From a virus: a stretch of DNA of 62,233 nt. Location of the stretch: positions 1-62,233 of the IMG/VR virus record IMGVR_UViG_3300025030_000016; one strand, 5' to 3'. The position numbers and the translations under genes are program-made. Below, piece after piece: positions 8,907-17,286 of the stretch (positions are counted from its first letter, which is position 1; the number at the start of each line of letters is the position of its first letter). The notes under the pieces were generated by a model. That model was given only the letters and a program-made list of their open reading frames with translations, had not been told where the DNA came from and ran no database searches.

Positions 8907-9797
8907 TTATGCTGCCACTTTCTTGGATGCCGCATCCCATGCGGACTCGAAATCCTGCGGGTCGGGTTCCGTGGTGACCGAGGTGCGCGAGCCGGTCGGG
9001 GGCTCCATCTTCTTCAGCTTGGCGAGGCGCTCGGCCTCGGCCTTCTCCGCTGCCGCTTTCACCGCAGGGTCCACCGTCTTGCCGGTGGCGGTCTTGAAGT
9101 CGGTCAGGAACTCTGCCACCTCCGCCGCACTGCCGTGGTCCAGAACATGGTTCATGGCGGGGCGCAGGTAGGCGGGCTGCTTCTCGATCCAGGCCTCCAC
9201 GGCCGGGATGATCTCGTAGGCATCGGGGTGCGCCGCCTTCAGCGCGGTCTCGAACTGGACCTGGGTCTGCGCGGCGGTGGCCGCCACTACCGGAGCTATC
9301 TGCGCCTGGAGCGGCTCCAGAATCTTGGCGAACTCAGCCTTCAGGCTCTTGGCCTGCTTCTCCAGCAGGGTGTTGATCGCCAGCGCGTGGCTGCCCCAGT
9401 TCTTCTCCAGATCAGCGAGGGCTTCCTTGACCTCGGGGGAGTCTTCCTCCTCGGCTGCGGGTGCCTCCGGTTTCTTCTCAGGCTCGGCGGGCTTCAGGGC
9501 TTCGGCGATCGCCTTGGCGATCTCGGCGGCGCTGGCCGCAGGAGGGGGGGCCGCTTTCGCCGCTTCTTCTGCGGCTTTTAATTCTTCTGCGGCTTTTGCT
9601 TCAGCGGCTTCGGCTTCCTCGCGCGCCTTTGCCTCGTCGGTGGCAGCGGCTTTCGCTTCGTCGGTCTCGTCGGCGTCGTCGGTGGCAGCCTCCGCAGAAC
9701 GGGTGGCGTCTCCCTCTTTCGGCTCGACGAACGAATCGAACGCCGCACTGAAAGCATCATCCCCCAGCAATTCCGTTACCGAAGTCTCCTCGTCCAC
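8907..9797 (-). CDS. Scaffolding protein (probable)
   Basis: A 296-aa, very acidic and Ala/Glu/Lys-rich protein with a long predicted coiled-coil in the first half (runs such as EAKAREEAEAAEAKAAEE) and a basic patch in the C-terminal third. It starts at GTG 9797 behind GGGAGG. Its location between portal and coat genes and its low-complexity helical make-up are typical of phage scaffolds, which direct coat assembly and leave the procapsid. Confidence 0.78.
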   Translation of the reverse strand: MDEETSVTELLGDDAFSAAFDSFVEPKEGDATRSAEAATDDADETDEAKAAATDEAKAREEAEAAEAKAAEELKAAEEAAKAAPPPAASAAEIAKAIAEALKPAEPEKKPEAPAAEEEDSPEVKEALADLEKNWGSHALAINTLLEKQAKSLKAEFAKILEPLQAQIAPVVAATAAQTQVQFETALKAAHPDAYEIIPAVEAWIEKQPAYLRPAMNHVLDHGSAAEVAEFLTDFKTATGKTVDPAVKAAAEKAEAERLAKLKKMEPPTGSRTSVTTEPDPQDFESAWDAASKKVAA

Positions 9798-9852
9798 CTG
9801 GCCCTCCCTTAGAAAATGAGTATGTGTAACCTCTTAAATATATTGCGGGTGA

Positions 9853-9881
9853 GTGTATTCCATACTCAGCGTGTAAGTCAA
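9853..9881 (-). promoter_or_regulatory. Possible internal late promoter before scaffold
   Basis: TTGACT (9876-9881, minus strand) with a weak ATACAC 17 nt downstream. The spacer holds a near-palindrome and a TACTCAG motif also seen at the 22.74 kb palindrome. This lies in the only AT-rich gap of the head operon. Confidence 0.3.
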
Positions 9882-9905
9882 GTGTAAAATTACATATTTC
9901 AGGTC

Positions 9906-10151
9906 TCAGTGCTTAAATAATTCAATGAGTTCCTTCAAGGCCCTCGCCTCCCCCTGCTCCTTGGCCCCGCTCCCCTCCTTGGCGAGGGATTCCTTGACCA
10001 CCTCGCGGCGCAGCACCAGCAGGTTGAAGAGCGCCTCGCCCACGTCGCTATTTGGCAGCCGCTCCTTTAGCAGCTTTACCAGCTCCTGCTCCTGTTTCTT
10101 TTGGTTCTGAAGCTCTGAGAAGTAGGTCGACCGATTGTAGGGCTGAAGCAT
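9906..10151 (-). CDS. Unknown small helical protein overlapping portal
   Basis: An 81-aa charged, helical protein (KKQEQELVKLLKERL...). It starts at ATG 10151 with AAGGAG six bases upstream, inside the last 104 nt of the portal gene in another frame. The clear SD and the absence of an alternative in the gap argue that it is translated. It could be a scaffold-like or connector accessory. Confidence 0.65.
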   Translation of the reverse strand: MLQPYNRSTYFSELQNQKKQEQELVKLLKERLPNSDVGEALFNLLVLRREVVKESLAKEGSGAKEQGEARALKELIELFKH

Positions 10152-12129
10152 CTTTGACTCCTTTGGCTGCCGCCAGGTTGTGTACCGTCTTGGAGTGGAT
10201 CTCCGCCGCCTTGGCCTCTACCAGCGCCACGATCTCCTCGGCGGAGGCCTGCGCCTTCTGCGCGTCGGCACTCTGCTTGGCGGCCTTGCTCTGGTCCAGA
10301 CCCTGCTGGATCTGCGCCGCCTGCGCCTGCTGCTGGTCGAAAGCCGCCAGCGCCGCCTCGGCCTCCTTACCGGTCTTCACCAGGCGTCTAGGCAGGTCGC
10401 GGGACAGGAACTCCTCGATCAGGAACTCATCCTCGTTGATCAGCACCATCTGGCGCGGGGTCAGGGTGGTCTTCAGTTGAGCCAGCGCAGCGCCCCGGAC
10501 TTCCTTGGCGACCAGGGAGAGGTTCCCTTTGGGGAGCACGCTGAAGTCCCCCTTGATGTCCTGCTTCGGGTTGAGCTCCATGTTCCACGCCACCAGCGAA
10601 CCGATCAGGGATTTGACGAAGCGGTCGAAGGAGCGCACGTCGTCCTTGGTCACCATGTCGCCGCCGGAGGCCATCATGCTCATGTTGTTGGAGGTCCGGA
10701 ACGCCTCGCCCAGGGGCTGCGCGTTACCCATGCGCCAGGAGGGGAGGTTCGACTCGACATCGAAGACCTCCAGCACCGTCTTTCGCAGCTCCAGAAGCTC
10801 GGAGATGTGCGAGGGGATGTCCACGGAGCGCACCGCGGGGTAGTTCGCCTCGGCGCCTTCGCCGTGGCGGAACACGGTCATACCACCCGTTATCGGCTGC
10901 CCCTGGCTCTCCACTTCGAGGAGGTCGTTGTTCACCTCCACGATAGGCCTGCTGGCGGAAGCCATGTTGTCCATGGTGCAGCGGTCGATGGCGCAGAGCT
11001 TCATCTGCGAGTCCCTCAGGATCTCGACCTTGGCGGTGCCGGTGAGCGGGCCGTCCTCGTCCTCCTCGGGGATGAAGACGTGGAACATGTCGGAGACCTT
11101 CTCGCCGAAGGGTGCGGTGTCGGCCTTGATCACGGTGTTGTCCAGGAGCCACACGTCGGCCAGGATGTCCTTCTGGAGCGCCGACTCGGGGATCTCGACG
11201 CCGATCTCCTTCAGATCCTTGGCCGAGACGAAGCCGTAGTAGCGGATGATCTCGTACTGCCTGCTCATGTGGGGGGCGCTGGTGCTGATATGCTTGATCT
11301 CGTTCAACTCGCTCTCGAAGCTGCGCGCCTTGTAGTTCCCCCCCTGCGAGTTGGCAAGGTAGGTCTTGATCTCGGAACCTATGAAATTGTCGTCGGCGAT
11401 CAGGCTGGAGAGGCGGTGCTTGGGCAGCACCTTCCGGACGAAGAGACCTTCCTGATCCTCCCACCTCATGGCGGTCAGGTCGGGATAGACGTCCCACGCC
11501 TTCTGAGGCTCGTAGTAGGGGCGCTTCACCGGGGTGGAGACAGCGACGTAGTTGCCGCTTTGGTCCGGTTTCCACTCGCGGGAGGTGGTCGAGTAGACCA
11601 GAGGACCCTCGGCGACACCGAAACCGTAGATGCCGCCCCGGCGCACTACCTTCTTGCAGAGTTCCGGATAGTCCAGCTTGGAGTCGGCCAGCTGGTCCTC
11701 CATCTCAAGCTCCATGCGCGCTGCACGCTGCTTGGCGAAAGCCTTGACCGCCTCCTCGATCATCTCGGAGGTGACCGGCGTGCCGGCTTCGGCCTGCTGC
11801 TCGTTCAGCGTGGAGATGATCGTCTCCAGATCCTGAAGGGCGATGTTGGGGAAGGGGGTCGGCTCCAGCCCCCAGTTCTTCTCCTGGGCCGGGAACATCA
11901 TCTCCATCATCTTGGCGACCCAGCCCACGAGTTTTGTGTGGGTGTCCTTGGGGTAGACCCTGGAGCGCCCCTCGGGGATCTTGACCTCGGAGTCGTAGAC
12001 CGCCTTGTACTGGCGCAGGTTCTTCAGCCACTGGATCTCCAGCTCGCGGCGCTCGGATTCATAGGTATCGAAACGCTTGCGGAGGCTCAGCCCCAGCTGC
12101 TCCAGTTTCTCTTTGTTCTGGACGATCAT
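10048..12129 (-). CDS. Portal (head-tail connector) protein, podovirus type
   Basis: A 693-aa protein. I chose ATG 12129 because GGAGG lies 8 nt upstream and the ATG overlaps the stop of the 40-aa gene (ATGA). Features are a helical start with basic YESERRELEIQWLKNLRQY, a KIPEGRSRVYPKDTHTK stretch, a long central part, and an Ala/Gln-rich helical C-terminus (AAFDQQQAQAAQIQQGLDQ). The size and pattern fit large podoviral portals that form the dodecameric DNA gate. Terminase lies upstream and scaffold and coat downstream, the classic order. Confidence 0.82.
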   Translation of the reverse strand: MIVQNKEKLEQLGLSLRKRFDTYESERRELEIQWLKNLRQYKAVYDSEVKIPEGRSRVYPKDTHTKLVGWVAKMMEMMFPAQEKNWGLEPTPFPNIALQDLETIISTLNEQQAEAGTPVTSEMIEEAVKAFAKQRAARMELEMEDQLADSKLDYPELCKKVVRRGGIYGFGVAEGPLVYSTTSREWKPDQSGNYVAVSTPVKRPYYEPQKAWDVYPDLTAMRWEDQEGLFVRKVLPKHRLSSLIADDNFIGSEIKTYLANSQGGNYKARSFESELNEIKHISTSAPHMSRQYEIIRYYGFVSAKDLKEIGVEIPESALQKDILADVWLLDNTVIKADTAPFGEKVSDMFHVFIPEEDEDGPLTGTAKVEILRDSQMKLCAIDRCTMDNMASASRPIVEVNNDLLEVESQGQPITGGMTVFRHGEGAEANYPAVRSVDIPSHISELLELRKTVLEVFDVESNLPSWRMGNAQPLGEAFRTSNNMSMMASGGDMVTKDDVRSFDRFVKSLIGSLVAWNMELNPKQDIKGDFSVLPKGNLSLVAKEVRGAALAQLKTTLTPRQMVLINEDEFLIEEFLSRDLPRRLVKTGKEAEAALAAFDQQQAQAAQIQQGLDQSKAAKQSADAQKAQASAEEIVALVEAKAAEIHSKTVHNLAAAKGVKDASALQSVDLLLRASEPKETGAGAGKAAKGAAAK

Positions 12130-12248
12130 TGAAACCACCTCCACACCGAAATAGCTGCCATGCCTGCCAGACCTAGTATGACCAGCGCAACCCCGCCGGT
12201 CATTTCGACACGTTTGTCGCCGTCTTTAGATGAGATGGTGATAACCAT
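12126..12248 (-). CDS. 40-aa single-pass membrane miniprotein
   Basis: A small gene between terminase and portal with a good SD (CGGAGG) and an ATGA overlap with the portal start. It encodes a short basic N-terminus (MVITISSKDGDKRVEMTGG) and one hydrophobic helix (VALVILGLAGMAAISVW). A small holin or membrane accessory is possible; function unknown. Confidence 0.6.
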   Translation of the reverse strand: MVITISSKDGDKRVEMTGGVALVILGLAGMAAISVWRWFQ

Positions 12249-12260
12249 TGAATCCTCCGT

Positions 12261-13718
12261 TTAGTATCCTGCATAGCCGTCGGCAGGGCGGGGGGCGCGA
12301 GCCCTGGCGGTGCTGCGCTCGTCGCGCCGGTAGTCCGAGGCGTTGTAATCCTTGCCTAGCGCGAAGCCGGTGCCGTACTGGTCCGCCTCCACAACATGCG
12401 ACCAGCGGTTCTTCTCCGGGGTGTCCTTGACCTGCCCTGCGGAGCCTTTCAGCCTCGCGTAGCGGTACTTGCTCCGGAGCCCCTCGACGCACATGCGGCA
12501 CTCGACGTCGTACTCGATCCCGGGCTCCCCGTCGGGCCACCAGTTCCTGAACGGCTCGTCCAGGTGGTTGATGCGGGAGATCGGGTCGTTGGTCTTGGCG
12601 GGGCGCACCTTGTTGCCGCTTCCCGGCTTCTTCGTCACGTACTGCAGCTTCAGTTCCTTGTAGGTCGAGTTGTCGTCCCCGTCACCCTGTCGGGTCCATG
12701 AGGGGTCGCCCACGAAGACCAGCGGGTTGGTGCGGAAGTAAGTGTTCACGATCGGGTTCAGCTTCTGCTCGATGAAGGTCCGCATCCCCATGTCGAAACC
12801 GACCGCCTCGCGCAGCTTTCTAAGCTTGCCGTCGTGACCTACCTGCATGAAGACCATGGCCGGGTTCCTCGCCCCGTCCACCCCTACGATGATCGGGAGG
12901 TGCGGGTCGATGCGCAGGTTCGCCCTGACCCTGCGGTCGTACTGGAAGGAGAGCTCGTAGACCGGCTTCCCTGACATGCTCTTCGCGTAGCGGCCGTGGA
13001 CGTAGACCTCGATCCAGTCGGACCGCTTGCCCTTGGAGAGTTCCTCGTAGTAGCCCGGCCGCAGGTTCTCTTTGTTCTCTGCCTCGGGGGAGAGTCCGGA
13101 GGGCTGCTTGAAAACGTCCACGTCGATGATCGAGTTGTCGTTCCCCTCCTCCTGCGGCAGATGCTCCAGGAGCTTGTAATGGTCGGAGTCGGTCTCCGGG
13201 GGGTTCGTGGTGTAGATGATCCCCGAGCGGTAACGGAACCCCGCCGCCTGCGACGGGTAGCGTCCGGTTCGCCCTTCAAGGTCGGAGAGGAGCTGCACGG
13301 GTACCTCACGTGCCTCCTCAACCCAGGTCCAGGACACCTGGAGGGAAAGAACCCTCTGCACGTCCTCGGGGGAGTCCAAGGCCCTGAAGAGCCAGTCGCT
13401 CTCGATGTCGTGGAACTTGAAGCGCATGATCTGGTCCTGCTCGCGCCACTTGTAGATTTCGACCGGGAGCAGCTCCAGCACCGAGGCGAGCGTGGTGTCC
13501 TTCAGCTGCTGCTTCGTGTTCCTGATGATCAGCATCTTGGAGCGCCGGATGCCGTCGGCGCCGGGAGTCATGAGGATGCTCTGCCGCAGAAGCTCCACGA
13601 TGGCTGCCGTGGTCTTGCCGCCGCCGACCGGCCCCATGAGGGCGCGCATCTTAGCCTCCGAGAGCATGAACTCCCTGCAGGTCTTGGACGGCGTATAGTT
13701 CAAACCCCCGACTGCCAT
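12261..13718 (-). CDS. terL: Terminase large subunit
   Basis: A 485-aa DNA-packaging motor. The Walker A motif GPVGGGKT is at residues 29-36, a Walker B-like WVEEA at about 132-136, and the RuvC-like nuclease start VGVDGARNP, with D281, at about 278-286. It cuts concatemers and pumps DNA through the portal. ATG 13718 follows the TAA of the small Cys-rich gene. The portal gene lies downstream, separated by the 40-aa membrane protein. High-confidence call from motifs and neighbours. Confidence 0.93.
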   Translation of the reverse strand: MAVGGLNYTPSKTCREFMLSEAKMRALMGPVGGGKTTAAIVELLRQSILMTPGADGIRRSKMLIIRNTKQQLKDTTLASVLELLPVEIYKWREQDQIMRFKFHDIESDWLFRALDSPEDVQRVLSLQVSWTWVEEAREVPVQLLSDLEGRTGRYPSQAAGFRYRSGIIYTTNPPETDSDHYKLLEHLPQEEGNDNSIIDVDVFKQPSGLSPEAENKENLRPGYYEELSKGKRSDWIEVYVHGRYAKSMSGKPVYELSFQYDRRVRANLRIDPHLPIIVGVDGARNPAMVFMQVGHDGKLRKLREAVGFDMGMRTFIEQKLNPIVNTYFRTNPLVFVGDPSWTRQGDGDDNSTYKELKLQYVTKKPGSGNKVRPAKTNDPISRINHLDEPFRNWWPDGEPGIEYDVECRMCVEGLRSKYRYARLKGSAGQVKDTPEKNRWSHVVEADQYGTGFALGKDYNASDYRRDERSTARARAPRPADGYAGY

Positions 13719-13883
13719 TTACAGAATCCCTCCTATGGTCTCAAACACATCCTCGATCTTCATGGCGGGCTTGCGGAAGCTGTTCAGCTGCAGGTTCTCG
13801 CCGGTCCCCGGGCAGTCGTCGCAGTCGGCGCAGGCCTCGTCCATGGTCTCCCGCCGCTTCTTGCAGTAGAAGGGGGCGGTCAT
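13719..13883 (-). CDS. 54-aa Cys-rich protein
   Basis: It starts at ATG 13883 overlapping the DUF1353-like stop (ATGA). A cluster of Cys (FYCKKRR, ACADCDDCPG) suggests a small metal-binding knuckle. It lies directly upstream of terminase; function unknown. Confidence 0.6.
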   Translation of the reverse strand: MTAPFYCKKRRETMDEACADCDDCPGTGENLQLNSFRKPAMKIEDVFETIGGIL

Positions 13884-14248
13884 GCGGGCCTCACCTTGAA
13901 CATCCCGTTCTCGCGGGCTTCGCCGCCCCCGAACATGAAGGTGGCCCAGAACCACCGCTTGCTCTGCCAGTAGCGCCCCTCCTCGACCATGATGTCCTGC
14001 AGCACCTGAGAGCACTGCCAGTTGCTGAGTTTCGTACCGTCGTCCCACATGCCGCGGTCGCACAGCATGTCGTGGACCCACCAGGCGCGGCTGGCTATGT
14101 CCATAGCTCCTGTGGCTCCGTCGCTTACGTAGCCGGCAGGTACGAAGATGGTCTTCTGGTAGCGGGGTGAGAAGTAGGCGATTGCCTCGTCCAGCTGGTA
14201 CTTCCCGTTGTCGAGGATGGAGAATCTTATGCTTGAAATGACTTTCAT
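13880..14248 (-). CDS. DUF1353-like protein
   Basis: A 122-aa protein starting at ATG 14248 (MKVISSIRFSILDNG), overlapping the previous stop by ATGA. It carries a GYVSDGATGAMDI segment followed by WWVHDMLCDRG, the hallmark of DUF1353 proteins found in many phages near lysis and tail genes. The conserved His-Asp and Ser-Asp-Gly suggest a metal or catalytic site, but the role of the family is not established. Confidence 0.7.
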   Translation of the reverse strand: MKVISSIRFSILDNGKYQLDEAIAYFSPRYQKTIFVPAGYVSDGATGAMDIASRAWWVHDMLCDRGMWDDGTKLSNWQCSQVLQDIMVEEGRYWQSKRWFWATFMFGGGEARENGMFKVRPA

Positions 14249-14418
14249 CTCGCCGCCTCCTCGTTCTTCTGCCGGCAGTTCCGGCACTCGACAGGGTTAC
14301 GCTTGGCGCACTCCTGGACGTTGTTGCCGTGGACGCAGTGACCCATGGCGTAGGAGCAGTAGGCTCCGCCTCGGGTGCCATAACTTTCCAGCATCTTGAC
14401 ACGCTCGCTGTCTTCCAT
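14245..14418 (-). CDS. 57-aa Cys-rich, zinc-knuckle-like protein
   Basis: ATG 14418 overlaps the preceding stop (TAATG) with GGAGG upstream. Six Cys and two His (AYCSYAMGHCVHG...ECAKRNPVECRNCR) suggest metal binding. Function unknown. Confidence 0.6.
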   Translation of the reverse strand: MEDSERVKMLESYGTRGGAYCSYAMGHCVHGNNVQECAKRNPVECRNCRQKNEEAAR

Positions 14419-14657
14419 TACCTGGCCGCCTCCTTTGCGATCTCGGCTGTCCTGCCGAGCGCCGCCACTCCTGCCGCCCAGACCTGGCCTACAGGTCCTC
14501 GGTTGTCCACGATCACATTCCCGTCCTGACACTTCCCGTCGCTCTGGCAGTAGACTACGACCTTCCGCCCGTCCGAATACTCGAAAGAGGATCTCCTCGC
14601 CCCCAATCCTACGCAGCTGGGGAGCAGGATTATGAAGGCGAGGAGGAGCCGTTTCAC
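14418..14657 (-). CDS. Small lipoprotein of the lysis region
   Basis: A 79-aa protein starting at GTG 14657, overlapping the endolysin stop (GTGA). The N-terminus MKRLLLAFIILLPSC is a lipoprotein signal with the lipobox Cys at residue 15. The mature part has two further Cys (VYCQSDGKCQDG). It follows the amidase gene, so an outer-membrane spanin-type role is possible, though the sequence is not clearly Rz1-like. Confidence 0.65.
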   Translation of the reverse strand: MKRLLLAFIILLPSCVGLGARRSSFEYSDGRKVVVYCQSDGKCQDGNVIVDNRGPVGQVWAAGVAALGRTAEIAKEAAR

Positions 14658-15142
14658 GCCCGTACCTTTTCCATGAACTTCGCCCACGGGAATAGTTTGC
14701 CCGGGCAGCTCTTGGCCGCGAAGTCGTGGTGCCGGTGTACTGTGTCGGCGGAGAGCTTGAACCTTTTCAGATAGTTCGCCGTGACGGTTGCCGCGAGCGA
14801 GAGCATCGCGTCGTCGGGCGGTGCCAGGTCGAAGTTCCCCACCAGGCAGATCCCGATATGGTCGTTCTTCCCGACGCAGTGCGCCCCGTACTTGGACAGG
14901 TCGCGGCCCGTCATGAGCGTGAGCACGCCGTTCACCCTCTCGATCCCTGCATGGTAGCCGATGTCGGACCAGGGCGACTCCAGCCCTCGGGCTCCCGCCG
15001 CCTGCAGCGTTATGAAGCGATCCTTGGTGACCACCTCGCCGTGGTGCCTGTAAGAGGTGTGGAATTTCCGGATGCCCTCCCAGTCGACGGTCTTGCCGTC
15101 CTTGGTGAGCGAGTGGTGGATGACGATCCCTTGTGGGGTCAT
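14654..15142 (-). CDS. Endolysin: N-acetylmuramoyl-L-alanine amidase
   Basis: A 162-aa single-domain amidase of the T7-lysozyme/PGRP type. Zinc ligands can be placed at H9 in IVIHHS, H138 in HRHHD and C146 in KSCPG; K144 matches the catalytic Lys of T7 lysozyme. It cleaves the amide bond between MurNAc and L-Ala at the end of infection. It has no signal peptide, so a holin is needed. Small lipoprotein genes lie on both sides, forming a lysis cassette. Confidence 0.9.
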   Translation of the reverse strand: MTPQGIVIHHSLTKDGKTVDWEGIRKFHTSYRHHGEVVTKDRFITLQAAGARGLESPWSDIGYHAGIERVNGVLTLMTGRDLSKYGAHCVGKNDHIGICLVGNFDLAPPDDAMLSLAATVTANYLKRFKLSADTVHRHHDFAAKSCPGKLFPWAKFMEKVRA

Positions 15143-15270
15143 GGCTTAGCTCCTTGAGGCGCCTGCATGGTGGCGGACACCCCGATCAGGAAGACGTTGG
15201 CGTCCCGCCGCTTAGGTGCGGCGCAGGCGGCGAGGGCGAGACAGAGAGCCGCGATCACCGCCCGGGTCAT
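15139..15270 (-). CDS. 43-aa lipoprotein, possible outer-membrane spanin subunit
   Basis: MTRAVIAALCLALAAC is a lipoprotein signal with the Cys at residue 16, followed by a short basic mature part. ATG 15270 overlaps the upstream stop (TAATG), and the stop overlaps the amidase start region. Its size and placement recall Rz1-type lipoproteins, but the mature part is not proline-rich. Confidence 0.6.
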   Translation of the reverse strand: MTRAVIAALCLALAACAAPKRRDANVFLIGVSATMQAPQGAKP

Positions 15271-15758
15271 TACTGCACCCTCACGATGGCGTTGGTCGCG
15301 TCGGCGGTCGGGAAGGTGACGGTCAGGGTTCCGGCGCTGGGCTGCACGGCGGAGGCCAGGTTCCCCACGTAGATGGCCGGGTCGCCCACCACGGTGTCGT
15401 TGTAGATGATCACGCACTTGGCTGCGGAGGTGAAGGTGACGCCGGCCGCCACCTCGTCGGCGAAGTCGATCCAGGCGGTGGTGCCACTTGAGTTGCTGGC
15501 CCGGGTGTCCAGGGTGTAGCCTCCGGCGGTGTAGCCGGTGCCGCTCACCTCGTTGGTCGCCGAGTAGGCCGTGGTCGCCGCCCCGTAGGTCGCCGTGTCG
15601 GTGTAGAAGGCGATCTTGTAGGTGTTGGCGGCGAGATGCACGCCATCCAGGAACTCCTTCTTTGCCGAGGTCGGGAAGGCGGTGGTGCAGGCGGCGAAAC
15701 CATTGGCGCCGAATGCGAGGACGATGAGTACTGCGAGAAAGAGGTGCGCTTTTTTCAT
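15270..15758 (-). CDS. Exported virion-like protein with Sec signal peptide
   Basis: A 162-aa protein. I chose ATG 15758 (MKKAHLFLAVLIVLAF) because AGGAG lies 8 nt upstream. Residues 1-22 form a clear Sec signal ending near GFAA. The mature part (TYKIAFYTDTATYGAATTAYS, NEVSGTGYTAGG, ASAVQPSAGTLTVTFP) resembles a common small phage virion protein that normally has no signal. A signal on such a protein is odd and implies export to the periplasm. Its position between the propeller tail protein and the lysis genes gives no firm role. Confidence 0.7.
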   Translation of the reverse strand: MKKAHLFLAVLIVLAFGANGFAACTTAFPTSAKKEFLDGVHLAANTYKIAFYTDTATYGAATTAYSATNEVSGTGYTAGGYTLDTRASNSSGTTAWIDFADEVAAGVTFTSAAKCVIIYNDTVVGDPAIYVGNLASAVQPSAGTLTVTFPTADATNAIVRVQ

Positions 15759-15771
15759 GGTGAGGCTCCTT

Positions 15772-17277
15772 TTAGATCTGATTTCCGCTGGCATCGTAAA
15801 ATGTAACTGCGGCGCCTCCGGCGCTCTTGAATGCCGCGGCGCTGCCTTGGCTGTCTTTCAGGGCGGAGATAGTGATGGTCACACTGTCGCTCACGGGGTC
15901 CGATACATTCCCCGCTGCGTCCTTGGCCCATGCGTAGAGGGTTTTGCTCCCCTCAGCGGTGAAGACGTACTCTGTCGGTGGCGTGGCACTCCACGCCAAC
16001 ATAGCGGATTTGGCTGTGCCTCCTGCACCGTCAGTAGTCACATTGCTAAAATCGGCAAGCGGGGCGACGTTGTTCTCGGTGAGGAGAAATCCATCTGCTG
16101 CTACATTGTCCGTTGCAGATACGGTGAGGGCTACGGTCAGGCTATTTGATGTTGCAGGCATACTGAAAGTAACTGTCGGCGCAGTGTTGTCAGTTGGTAC
16201 AGGTGCAACAATCCCCCCAGCATCATACTGGTAGATCACCCCTTCCGTGTATCCTGTGCGGCAACTCTCCGGGTATCCCGCCGTTGCTATGCCGGAGTAC
16301 CAGAGCCTCATGGTCATGGTGCCGCTTGCTGCAGTCAGTATGAAGCCTGACCTGTAAATACCGATGTCGTCCCAACTGCCAGCGACAGGAGCAAGTACCG
16401 CCGTGGGTGCCAGAGGGTAGCTGATTGCGGTCGGATCGGACAGGTTGACAGCGGCGTGTACCAATACCTGACCAACAAGCCAGTTTGCCGGTCTCGGCGT
16501 CACAATCGCGTTGACAAGTAAATCTATCTGTCCCGAAATCACCGGATTTGCAAATGCCGTGATGTGGTTGGGCTCAAATCCTGGATAGGCCGCTGTGAAT
16601 TCGGCCACCGTGCCTAGATATTGAGTCGTACCCCACGTAATGCCGTCCGTTGATGTGTGGTAGGTGATGCGTAAGTAGTTAGCACCCTTAACAGCGTTGG
16701 CGTCCTGCACCACTCCGAACATGTGCCAACTGTCGGCAGCAGTGCGTACCACGGCGGGGGAGTTGGCGTAAAGCACCTTGCTCACCCACGGCATGACGCA
16801 AGAGGGAGCGGATAACACCCCCGCGTTAGAATACGTCCGCCGCATGACGCCGGGGCCGGGGTTTACCGTGCCGCTATAGTCGGCAACTATCGTCTCATCC
16901 GTCCTGACCCAATAACATACGATTTGGTCGCCTACAGAGTCATAGAGGATTTCAGCATCCTCTGCCACCGGGCCTATGATTCCGTCAACGTCCTCGAACC
17001 ACGAAACGTCATCCATCCAGAACTGTAATGCCCAATCGACATTATCGTTCGACGCGTAAACAACAGGGTTTTCTGGCACGATGGTGGTCATGCCTAGCCA
17101 GTAGCGATATCCCCGCCACTGGTTGATTGGGTTGCCGGAAAGGTCGTTTACCAGCGTGAAGTCGATTACGGTGTGATGTACGCTCTGGATGTCCGATTGT
17201 GCGGAAGTGCCGTAATTGGGGTGATCCGGATTGATGGAAGCAATCCACGATACCGCGTTCTGGAGTATGGTTGTCAT
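15772..17277 (-). CDS. Receptor-binding tail protein: beta-propeller plus Ig-like domain
   Basis: A 501-aa protein. Residues about 1-350 show repeating strands like five-bladed sugar-binding propellers (VDWALQFWMDDVSWFEDVDGI, YHTSTDGITWG). Residues about 365-470 form a bacterial Ig-like domain (NTAPTVTFSMPATSN ... LYAWAKDAAGNVSDPVSD). The combination suggests binding to, or trimming of, a host surface glycan. It has no signal peptide, unlike both flanking genes. The call rests on fold-like patterns only. Confidence 0.6.
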   Translation of the reverse strand: MTTILQNAVSWIASINPDHPNYGTSAQSDIQSVHHTVIDFTLVNDLSGNPINQWRGYRYWLGMTTIVPENPVVYASNDNVDWALQFWMDDVSWFEDVDGIIGPVAEDAEILYDSVGDQIVCYWVRTDETIVADYSGTVNPGPGVMRRTYSNAGVLSAPSCVMPWVSKVLYANSPAVVRTAADSWHMFGVVQDANAVKGANYLRITYHTSTDGITWGTTQYLGTVAEFTAAYPGFEPNHITAFANPVISGQIDLLVNAIVTPRPANWLVGQVLVHAAVNLSDPTAISYPLAPTAVLAPVAGSWDDIGIYRSGFILTAASGTMTMRLWYSGIATAGYPESCRTGYTEGVIYQYDAGGIVAPVPTDNTAPTVTFSMPATSNSLTVALTVSATDNVAADGFLLTENNVAPLADFSNVTTDGAGGTAKSAMLAWSATPPTEYVFTAEGSKTLYAWAKDAAGNVSDPVSDSVTITISALKDSQGSAAAFKSAGGAAVTFYDASGNQI

Positions 17278-17286
17278 GTCAACTCC

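Noticed and set aside
10180-12132. A 650-codon open frame on the plus strand over the portal gene
   Set aside because: It is a shadow of the minus-strand portal: no SD, low-complexity Leu/Arg/Gly/His make-up, and the portal frame has clear family features. Similar shadows lie over other genes.
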